64,000 nt of DNA. Origin: JAFGXT01 sp963677165. Lineage in GTDB: Bacteria > Verrucomicrobiota > Lentisphaeria > Victivallales > SZUA-371. The DNA is taken from positions 1,025,543 to 1,089,542 of the forward strand of contig CAXXSX010000001.1 in NCBI GenBank assembly GCA_963677165.2, read 5' to 3'. The notes under the pieces were generated by a model that saw only the letters and a list, made by a program, of their open reading frames with translations, did not search any database and was not told the origin of the DNA. Each line of letters opens with the position of its first letter. The stretch's first letter is position 1. Shown here one piece after another: positions 56,660 to 64,000 of the stretch. Position numbers and translations under genes: made by a program.

Positions 56660-59064
56660 ATGGACGAGAGCACCCGGCGAATGAGCACCCTCCACATCAG
56701 CGGTGAGGGACTGCCCCAAAACCTCTACCTCTTCCCTCTCACCCGCAGCGTGATCTTCCCCAACCTGGTGGTGCCCATGAGCATCAACCCAGGTCCTTTG
56801 CAGGAAATCATCGAGCGCAGCCCAAGCCCATAACGACTACATTGGCTTTGTCTATCGCAAAGAGCCCCTCTCTCCGAGGGCGAGCCCTCTGTGCTCTCAG
56901 AGATCGGCAGTGTCGCAAGGGTCGAAAAAATTACCACCACCCCCGAAGGTGAGCTCAACCTGCTGGTGCGCAGCCTGCATCGCTTTCGCATCGTCTCTTT
57001 CCTCAAGAGCGAGCGGATCATCGCCGAGGTCGAATACCTCGAGGATATCCAAGAAGAGAGCGATGAGCTGCAGGCCTTGTGGCGCAACGTGCAGCGCCTG
57101 TTGGGCACCTTGGTGGAGCACAATCCGCAGATCCCCAACGAGATGATGGAGCAACATCCTGGGTATGGAGAGTCCTGGGCGCTTGGCCGATATGGTGGCC
57201 GCCCATTTCCCCCTGCCGCTGGATGAAAAACAAGAAATCTTGGAGCTGCTCGACGTCCACCAGCGCCTCGAGAGCGTCTATGTGCGGATGGTGCGGGAGA
57301 TGGACCTGCTGGAGCTGGGCCAGAAAATTCACGAACAAATCCGCCATGGAGATTGAGAAAAGCCAGCGCGAGTTCTTTTTGCGCGAGCAGCTCAAGGTGA
57401 TCCGCCAAGAGCTCGGCGAAGAGCGCGACGAGCAGGCGCTCAATGTCGAAGAGTATGAAGCCCGCATCGCCGAAGCCAAGATGAGTGACGAGGCCGGAAA
57501 AAGCGGGCCATAGAGCAGCTCGGGCGGCTCAAGCTCTTGCCGCCCGATGCCGCCGAATACAACATGATCCGCACCTATCTCGACTGGCTCTGTGACCTGC
57601 CCTGGGCCAAGCTCAGCGAGGACGATCTTGACCTGGATCGCGCCCAAAAGATCCTCGATCGCGATCACTTTGGCCTCTCGGATATCAAAGAGCGCATTGT
57701 TGAATTCTTGGCGGTCAAAAAGCTCAAGCCCGGCCATCAAGGCCAAATCATCTGCTTTGTTGGACCTCCAGGTGTCGGCAAGACCAGCCTCGGGGCGCTC
57801 AATCAACAGGGCTCTGGGGCGCGAGTTCTATGGCTTTAGCCTAGGTGGCATGCGGCGATGAAGCCGAGATCAAGGGCCACCGCCGCACCTATATCGGGGC
57901 GATGCCAGGCAAGCTCATTCAGGGCCTCAAGCGGGTCGGCACCCGCAACCCCCGTCTTCATCCTCGGATGAAATCGACAAGCTCGGCAGCAGCCCGACTG
58001 GCGCGGCGATCCTTCTAGCGCCATGCTCGAGGTCTTGGATCCCGAGCAGAACGGACCGCTTCATGGACAACTACATCGATGTCGCCTTTGATCTCTCCGA
58101 GGTGATGTTCATCGCCACGGGCCAATACCACGGCGACCATCCCCCGCCCCTTGCTCGACCGCATGGAGGTCATCGAGCTCGCCGGCTACAATCGAAGAAG
58201 AGAAGATTCAGATCGCCAAGCGCCATCTGGTGCCCAAGCAGCGCGCAGCCCCACGGGGCTCAAGGCCAGCCAGTTCAAGATCACCGAGGGCGCGCTGCGC
58301 GAACTCATCCGTCAGCACACCCGCGAAGCCGGCGTCCGCAACCTTCGGAGCGAACCATCGCCCGGGTCTGCCGTAAGGTCGCCGCTCGCGTCGCCAAGGG
58401 CATCTCCCAAGGCGAGCGCATCGTCATCAAGAATCTCGAAGAGTACCTGGGGGCCGCCCCGGCTACTTAGAAGAAGTGCTCTCAAGAGGACAGGCCCCGG
58501 GCATCGCCGCAGGGCTGGCCTGGACCCCAATTCGGCGGCGAAATCCTCTTTGTCGAGGCCACCAGCATGGTGGGCCGCGAGCAGCTCAAGCTGACGGGCA
58601 AGCTGGGCGATGTGATGTCCGAATCGGTGCAGATCGCCTTTAGCTATGTCCGCGCCAATATGGAGCTCTTCGGCCTCGACGAGGAGCTATTCAAGGGCCG
58701 CAGCTTCCACGTCCACTTCCCAGCAGGGGCGATCCCCAAGGATGGCCCCTCGGCGGGAATCACCGTGGTCAGCTCGCTCTTATCGCTGCTGCTCCAACGC
58801 TCTCTGCCCGACCGCCTGGCGATGACCGGCGAGCTAACTTTGATTGGGAATGTCCCTCCCTGTGGGGGGCATTAAGGAGAAGATTACCGCGGCCCGGCGC
58901 GCGGGCCGCTCGCACCGTCATTTTGCCCGCCAGCAACGACAAAGACCTCACCGAGGTGCCCGAACACGTGCGGGGCGACTTGACCTTCCATTTTGTGGAA
59001 AATTACAAGCAGGTGTACAAGGTACTCTTTGGTGCGTTAAAGAAGCCTGCAGAGAAGAAGTAAT
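56660..59064 (+). CDS. lon: ATP-dependent Lon protease (many frameshifts)
   Basis: ATG 56660 with CGAGGAG upstream. Segments appear in order across frames. Lon N-domain: LYLFPLTRSVIFPNLVVPMS and LNLLVRSLHRFRIVSFLKSE. Coiled-coil: EKSQREFFLREQLKVIRQEL. AAA module: YLDWLCDLPWAKLSEDDLDL, Walker A GPPGVGKTSLG, IKGHRRTYIGAMPGKLIQGL. Protease domain: FHVHFPAGAIPKDGPSAGIT with the catalytic Ser, VGGIKEK with the catalytic Lys, and VILPASNDKDL. About ten or more single-base indels are needed. Order and conservation suggest a real gene damaged by sequencing error. Confidence 0.85.
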
Positions 59065-59105
59065 GGCCCAAGCTGGCCGGTGTGTGGACAAGCGAGAGAG
59101 AGTGA

Positions 59106-60346
59106 ATGAAGCGTCTCCAAGTGACAGAGCAAATACCCCAAGAGCTGTTGGACATCTTAAAAAGCCTCAAGAAGCTCATTGAGGAGGGGGGATCCCCGCT
59201 TGCAAATCGAGTCGGACGACGCGGTCACTTTCGAGCTCGGTCATGCCGGCGCCATGGAGCCCGATATCGGCGTCTACAGCGTCACCTATGCCCCCAATGG
59301 GCTGGCCGAAGACACCTGGTGGCTGACCTTGGATGAGCCGCAGATCGCCGCCATCTGTGCCGGCGAGATGAACCCCCCTGCCCTTGTGGAGCTGCGATCC
59401 CGATTGCGGCAACCGCTTTGGCTTGGCGGATATGTGGTGTCCCCCGCTGCCAAGATCTGAGTGAGCTGCTCAGCGACGGTGAGTGGGCTGAAGAAGGCTT
59501 ATGTCTCTTTCGCTGGGGCAGCCGCCCCTACGGAGCAGGTCGAGCTCGACTCGGGGGTCGACGCCGTGCGCCTGCTCAAAGCCCACGCCCAGCTGGGAGC
59601 CAAAGGGCGCCCTTGGGTGCTGCGCATGATGAACAATCGCGGCGAGATGTTGGTCTTTGGCGCCAAGGCCGAGCGCGGCTTCGCCAGCTTCATCGCCCCC
59701 CATCCCTCTCACCGGCCCCGGCTCGCCGGCGTGGGTCAGCACCGCTAGCCTCGAAGAAGGCGCCCCCCTACCCCTCCTCGACCACGGCCAACCCCTCACC
59801 ATCGACGCCAGCTTCTGCATCCCCTTGGAGCAGCTCTTCTCGCGTCGTCGCCGATTTCGTCGAGGCCGGCGAAGCCAGCGAAGAGGGTCCCCTGGTTACC
59901 CGAAATCCCCCACGAGCAATGGGCTGAGCAGCGCCAAAATATCCAAGTGGCCTGGCTCTTCGGCGCCGAAGCCCCCGAAGAACAGGAGCCGACCTACCCC
60001 GAGCTTAGCTTAGGACGACCTCCTCAGCGGTGCCGCCGCCGCCCGCCCAGCTCCCCGACGAGCCCGAGCCCATCGACGAGGGGCTCACCCTACGAGCGCC
60101 TGGCTCGCCAGATCCTCCGCACCCTGCTCGATCGCGAAGAGATCGAGCTGGTCCCCGAGGCCGAGCTCGAAGACCTGGTCGAAGATTTCGCCCGAAATCC
60201 TCGCCTCGCGCCCCATGCCCACCGATAACCTCGACGACATCCCTCGATTGGACTGGTGGAACAACCCCCAGGTCGAAGACCTCTTCATCGCCGACGATGA
60301 CTTCGCCAAGTGCATCATCGAGGCCGCCAAGAGCCTCAGCAGCTAG
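59106..60346 (+). CDS. Unknown protein with a zinc-ribbon-like Cys cluster (several frameshifts)
   Basis: Starts MKRLQVTEQIPQELLDILKS at 59106. The next in-order segments are DAVTFELGHAGAMEPDIGVY, TWWLTLDEPQIAAICAGEMN, then CDPDCGNRFGLADMWCPRC (Cys-x3-Cys and Cys-x2-Cys, a likely zinc site), VDAVRLLKAHAQLGAKGRPW, and finally LARQILRTLLDREEIELVPE and FAKCIIEAAKSLSS. At least five indels are needed, and two separate genes cannot be excluded. It follows lon by 41 bp and may be co-transcribed. No family recognised. Confidence 0.5.
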
Positions 60347-60794
60347 CCCCTGCTGCGGCCATTTGGGTTGCAGCGCAGAGGGTTGAGGCGAGAGGTCGCG
60401 GGGAGAGAACAAGTGAAGGTTTTGGTTTGGTTTTCGAACGCGGCTTGCTCTGTGGGCGAAGCCGGCAATCAATACCCACGTCCTTTCGCTACAGGCTGGC
60501 CGCCAAGCTCGTCGTACAGCATATCCTCGCTCACCACCGCAGACCAATGCCGGTTGGCGTGAGTTCATTAAATCGCTGTTAGCGACCGTCGCGAACGCGA
60601 CAAGACCTCCCCTGGGGAGACGGCGACCGCAGGTCGTCCAAGGTGGCAAAACGCCGACACCGCCGACACACCCACCAGAGCCATGCATTTACGATATATA
60701 TTTTTTCGAGATTTTATTCTTGCAGCGGCCGGCTCATTTGCTTAGCATCAGAAAAGCACCCCACCCCACACCCCCAAACAACAAAGGAGTGAGC
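60347..60794. other. Intergenic region before the right-edge operon
   Basis: 448 bp without a credible gene. It contains motif copy 12, a GTCGCGAACGCGAC hairpin near 60588 followed by AAGACCTCCCC (compare 39594-39620), and an AT-rich run ATATATATTTTTTCGAG at 60699-60715 that may hold the promoter of the operon starting at 60795. Confidence 0.5.
60419..60444 (-). repeat. GCGTTCGAA intergenic motif, copy 12
   Basis: The minus strand reads GCCGCGTTCGAAAACCAAAC; about 75 bp after the upstream gene. Confidence 0.62.
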
Positions 60795-61079
60795 ATGGCT
60801 AAGGACATTGAGCAGCAGATCACCTTTCAACAGCTAACCCCTCACAAAGAAAAAGAACCTGAGTTTTGCAGAGTCCCCGGAAAACCCATTATTAGCGCTC
60901 TAGAGCCCACTGCGCCAACAGAGTCAAAGCTCAGGATTCCTCCTGCCATCCTCCTCGCGATCTTGGTCTTAGGGCTCGAAACGGGACTGCTGCTTGGGTT
61001 GGCCGCCAACCCTCAATTTAGTGTTCAACAGCCCATCGAGAACTCATCCTCAACACCGATAAGATCTAGACAACTCTAA
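60795..61079 (+). CDS. Small single-span membrane protein, unknown
   Basis: 94 residues from ATG 60795 (AAAGGAGTGAGC upstream). The N-terminal 60 residues are polar (MAKDIEQQITFQQLTPHKEK) and one membrane helix follows (PPAILLAILVLGLETGLLLG). The tail is short. It is the first gene of a compact operon: 13 bp to the next gene. No family recognised. It could anchor the ATPases encoded downstream; this is a guess from order only. Confidence 0.65.
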   Translation: MAKDIEQQITFQQLTPHKEKEPEFCRVPGKPIISALEPTAPTESKLRIPPAILLAILVLGLETGLLLGLAANPQFSVQQPIENSSSTPIRSRQL

Positions 61080-61092
61080 TATCGAGGTCAAC

Positions 61093-61461
61093 ATGAAAAA
61101 TGGAGCCCGTGTTAAACTGGAAAAAGCCGTCCTCAAAAGTGGCTTCAAAGCGCTCGCGGGCGTTGAGGGCGTCGTCGTCGAACTCTACGAAGACCACGCC
61201 CTGGTCGACTTCGACGGCGAGCGACTGCAACTCCCCCATTGGAGCATGAGCCCTCTTGCTCCCGAAAAAGACGCTAAGCTCAAAACAAAAGCACGCCAAA
61301 CTGAAGCACCAACCCTTCGCGAGCTCGCCCCTAAAGCTGTTGTTCTCTCAGCAGGCGAGCGCCGTCGCCTCATTGACCTGCTTGACCGCTGCACCGACGA
61401 AGAAAGCCAGCAGCTGCACCATCTCCTCAAAGTCGCCCAAGCCAAGCGAGGCCTGCTATGA
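61093..61461 (+). CDS. Small protein with SH3-like N-terminal barrel, unknown
   Basis: 122 residues. The first 55 residues look like a small beta-barrel (GFKALAGVEGVVVELYEDHA, LVDFDGERLQLPHWSMSPL), like KOW/SH3-type domains. The C-terminal half is helical (VLSAGERRRLIDLLDRCTDE, QLHHLLKVAQAKRGLL). It overlaps the next gene by four bases (ATGA). No known family. Confidence 0.65.
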   Translation: MKNGARVKLEKAVLKSGFKALAGVEGVVVELYEDHALVDFDGERLQLPHWSMSPLAPEKDAKLKTKARQTEAPTLRELAPKAVVLSAGERRRLIDLLDRCTDEESQQLHHLLKVAQAKRGLL

Positions 61462-62174
61462 AGCCCCAAGCATTTATCGAGTGGCAAGAACAAGCATTGG
61501 CCAGCAAGAGCGACTTCCTCCCCCTCGTCCCCGAGCTTGGCACCCCTTATATCACCTTCAACGGCAGCCTGGTCTTTGTCTACCGCATCACGCCCCTCTG
61601 CGCTTATGCTCGTGTGCTAGAGGGAGGCCATCGCTATGCTCAGCGGCACGGTTCAAGCCCAGGCGACTACTATGAACTCGACAACAAAGGCTGCCCACTC
61701 GCCGAACGATCTGGCCCATGGTCTCTCATGGCCTTGAAACAGCGGGTGGTCCTCACAGCCGAAGCAAAGCTGGGCTGCGATATTTCAAGTATCGGCGACA
61801 TCATCCAGCGCCTCGAATGGCGCCTCCAATGCCCACCTGCCAAAGCAAAAAACGCTGTCGAAGGCTACTATCGGGATCTCCAAGCGCGCCAAGACATGCT
61901 CAGAGCCTTTGGCCCCTATGAGCCAGTGCCCGCCGAAAGCGACGAGCTCTACCACACCTTCAACGGCAGCTTGGTGATGGTGCTTGTTGAAAAAGGCGAG
62001 CTCAACGCGGTGGTCTTGCGAGGCGGACACGGGCACCCACTGCTCAGCGGCGAAAAGCCAGGAGAGGGCTACCGCATCGAGAGCGATGGTCACGTGGCAC
62101 GGGTAAGCGATGGCCTAGAGCTAGGCATGAGCCTAAAATCCCAAATCCCCAAGGCCTACCAACTGCCTCAATGA
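61458..62174 (+). CDS. Unknown protein with an internal duplication
   Basis: 238 residues, soluble, no signal. Residues about 31-86 and 165-219 are related to each other: both have TFNGSLV, a following strand, LxGGH, PGxxY and a Gly-rich end (TFNGSLVFVYRITPL versus TFNGSLVMVLVEKGEL; VLEGGHRYAQRHG versus VLRGGHGHPLLSG). A helical middle separates them. It is translationally coupled to the preceding gene and 174 bp before the ATPase gene. Family not recognised. Confidence 0.65.
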   Translation: MKPQAFIEWQEQALASKSDFLPLVPELGTPYITFNGSLVFVYRITPLCAYARVLEGGHRYAQRHGSSPGDYYELDNKGCPLAERSGPWSLMALKQRVVLTAEAKLGCDISSIGDIIQRLEWRLQCPPAKAKNAVEGYYRDLQARQDMLRAFGPYEPVPAESDELYHTFNGSLVMVLVEKGELNAVVLRGGHGHPLLSGEKPGEGYRIESDGHVARVSDGLELGMSLKSQIPKAYQLPQ

Positions 62175-62348
62175 GCCGGCCTTGACCCACAGAAGAGATA
62201 CCAAATAATTGTCTAGAAGATTCGACAAAAGCCTCGGTGGTGTTTACCCTCCGCTCTAAGCTTCTCTTTTCCACTTCAGGAGCAACTGCTTTGGGCGAGC
62301 GCCCCTTTAAGGCTCCTGAACTCTGTTTTTGAATCAAATGAGCACATT

Positions 62349-63698
62349 ATGTCGACCATTAAAGCCAAAGAACTCGAAGAAGAAATCGCCCCCTGGTTCA
62401 CCCGACTCCTACGGCTGCTCGCCGAACACAAGCCCGATGAATGGGGCAACCCCAAGCGCAGCGACCCCTGCGCGCCTAACCGCGCAGTCTTCAAACACCG
62501 CGTGCAACAAATTCGCGATAGAAACGAAACCCACAAAGTCTCGGGATTGGCGCCTTCGACCTTGGAGAAATTTCTCGGCAAGAAAAAATACGACGTCAAT
62601 CGAAGCACCGTCATCAAAGCCGCGAAAATACTGGTGAGAATCTTCGCCGATGAAGTTGTAAAAGACCGCTTTGACACTTTGACGACAGAAGAAGCCTTCC
62701 AGCGCGTATTGACCGATACCGCATTGACCGATACAAAAACGGCTCCTCCACCATCCTTGGAAATTAGAATGGATGCAGTCCATGAATTCATCTTCGATGA
62801 ATTGGAAAAGGTTTCCACTAAGAAAGTCCCAAAGCCCAAGTCCATTGAAAGCAAACGTTCAGCAAACCCCTATCACTATAATGGCAGCCTTTCCTTTCCG
62901 CTTCAGCAATTGCTTTATATTAAACGGATTTCTCCCAACGAAAAGAAATCAGAGAGCCCAAAAAGTGTGGAAGAAAAGATTCAAGCCTTCATTTTTGAGA
63001 ACAAAGCCTTCAGGCTATATGTCCGTGGCGATCGCAGGATGGGCAAAAGCTCCCTCCTCGCCTGGCTAAGGCATCACCTTGGGATATCAAGCTGGTATCT
63101 AGATTTTTCCGCCATTGATGTTGCGCTTACTCACGCCGAGGCATTGCAAGAGCTCCTGGAAGCCGAAGGTCTGAAGGGTAAAACTTTAGAAGAATGTGCA
63201 CACCATGCAGCTTCTACTGGAGGTGTCTTCCTCATTGACGAATTTGATGCCCCCTTAGGGCAACCTGAATTTGGCGCGAGGGTCATCGATTTTCTCGCCG
63301 CCGCTCAGGAGAAGGCCAAGACCAACAGTATCGGCATTGTCGCAACAGGAAAGAAAGCCGGTGGTGAAGTACTCGGTGAGTACCTCAAGCGGCAACAATA
63401 CTCAGACAACAATGTCAATCTTTGGAAGAGCTTCGAGCTTGAGAATTTTGGCCCTAGCGAAATAGAGCAATTGGCTTACCTAGCCCCCGTACAGCTTCAA
63501 CATATGCTCTCAGCAAGCTCAAAAGATGATGAAAAAGCGATAGCTCTTCTCAGACAAAAAACAAAGGGACTACCAGCCGCTGTCCAGGATGAATTATCGC
63601 AACTCACGAAACTCTACCAAGATAGGAAGCTAACATTTTCAGCAATGTTCAAGCAGCTCAGAAAGCCCATCGCCACAATCCAGCTTGGTGACTTCTAA
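62349..63698 (+). CDS. HTH-fused AAA/STAND-like ATPase
   Basis: 449 residues. An N-terminal region (about 50-97) looks like a lambda-repressor-type helix-turn-helix (GLAPSTLEKFLGKKKYDVNR, STVIKAAKILVRIF). An ATPase domain from about 175 has Walker A GDRRMGKSSL (227-236), Walker B GGVFLIDEFDAPL (291-303) and a sensor-like IGIVATGKKAGG. The C-terminus is helical. It resembles AAA-like (PF14516/AAA_16-type) signalling ATPases. It is followed after 32 bp by a second ATPase. Possible role in a stress, conflict or regulatory system; not established. Confidence 0.7.
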   Translation: MSTIKAKELEEEIAPWFTRLLRLLAEHKPDEWGNPKRSDPCAPNRAVFKHRVQQIRDRNETHKVSGLAPSTLEKFLGKKKYDVNRSTVIKAAKILVRIFADEVVKDRFDTLTTEEAFQRVLTDTALTDTKTAPPPSLEIRMDAVHEFIFDELEKVSTKKVPKPKSIESKRSANPYHYNGSLSFPLQQLLYIKRISPNEKKSESPKSVEEKIQAFIFENKAFRLYVRGDRRMGKSSLLAWLRHHLGISSWYLDFSAIDVALTHAEALQELLEAEGLKGKTLEECAHHAASTGGVFLIDEFDAPLGQPEFGARVIDFLAAAQEKAKTNSIGIVATGKKAGGEVLGEYLKRQQYSDNNVNLWKSFELENFGPSEIEQLAYLAPVQLQHMLSASSKDDEKAIALLRQKTKGLPAAVQDELSQLTKLYQDRKLTFSAMFKQLRKPIATIQLGDF

Positions 63699-63730
63699 GA
63701 GCACCTCACCCCCTTTTGGGAGCAGAAAAC

Positions 63731-64000
63731 ATGACGAATTGCCCCTTCCAACCCTTTGGCAGCTACTCTGGCCCCTGTTTCGTCGAAAGACGAACAACGG
63801 AACAAAAGCTCCTCAGTGAGCTAAAAACCCGTAGAGGTATCCCCTATCTCTCTGGCCCACGCCAATCTGGCAAGAGCAGCGCCCTAGTTTGGGCGAAACA
63901 TGAATTGGAAGACCAAGGCTACCTGGTGGCCTACATCGACCTCCAGGGCTGGATCGACGAAACAAACGACTATAAGCGCGTGCTTGAGAGCCTTGGTGAG
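63731..64000 (+). CDS. AAA-like (STAND-type) ATPase, N-terminal part, cut by window edge
   Basis: The first 90 residues: CFVERRTTEQKLLSELKTRR then Walker A YLSGPRQSGKSSALVWAKHE and VAYIDLQGWIDETND. This is the characteristic start of PF14516-type AAA domains (YVER, then RQxGKSS, then IDL). It is probably in the same operon as the HTH-ATPase. Effector or sensor domains would lie outside the window. Confidence 0.75.
   Translation, partial: MTNCPFQPFGSYSGPCFVERRTTEQKLLSELKTRRGIPYLSGPRQSGKSSALVWAKHELEDQGYLVAYIDLQGWIDETNDYKRVLESLGE

Overview
The window is about 64 kb of dense bacterial chromosome. It suggests a free-living deltaproteobacterial-type organism (Myxococcota/Bradymonadota-like; this placement is inference). 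The reasons are several methyl-accepting chemotaxis proteins, an FHA-GGDEF protein, an EAL-HDOD protein, a Hanks-type kinase, Sel1/TPR/HEAT-repeat exported proteins, a membrane-fused spermidine synthase, a DUF6178-type protein and selenium metabolism genes. No rRNA, tRNA or CRISPR array was found.

Layout. 0-6 kb: exported TPR and HEAT-repeat proteins, a small DUF4177-like protein and AMMECR1. 6-20 kb: three chemotaxis receptors, selD (read here as a selenoprotein with an in-frame UGA), an EAL-HDOD protein, a TPR/SDR gene pair, tpx, and most of one MITE-like repeat family. 20-31 kb: Ser/Thr kinase, cystathionine synthase/lyase, Sel1-repeat protein, PRMT-like methyltransferase, UvrD-type helicase, pgi and an esterase-like lipoprotein. 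31-35 kb: an operon-like run of LysE-type transporter, YedF-like protein, cysteine-desulfurase-family protein, DUF3343 and a MalY/PatB aminotransferase. The middle three genes match the known selenium-metabolism neighbourhood and fit the Sec-containing SelD at 9 kb. 35-39.3 kb: an AT-richer accessory island with a DUF559 nuclease gene between about 250-bp direct repeats, then a tandem array of four paralogous small lipoproteins. 39.8-42 kb: purF-purQ. 42-52 kb: DUF6178, spermidine synthase, FHA-GGDEF, TonB, tatA, rnc, mnmA, era. 52-60 kb: lipoprotein, ABC permease and ATPase, Rpn-like nuclease, lon and a zinc-ribbon protein. 60.8-64 kb: an operon of uncharacterised genes ending in two AAA/STAND-type ATPases, the second cut by the window edge.

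Two features cross the whole window. First, many conserved genes (pgi, purF, purQ, era, rnc, lon, tonB, an MCP, AMMECR1, PRMT) are broken by single-base indels, mostly in C or G runs, while both reading-frame halves stay well conserved. This points to sequencing or assembly error rather than gene death, so these are annotated as one CDS each. Second, gaps between genes carry three recurrent non-coding families: 156-171 bp MITE-like elements with inverted termini and TNA target duplications; about 150-bp palindromic elements ending in CTAAACCAGGAATCA; and a roughly 22-bp motif built around GCGTTCGAA that occurs 12 times, always outside genes.
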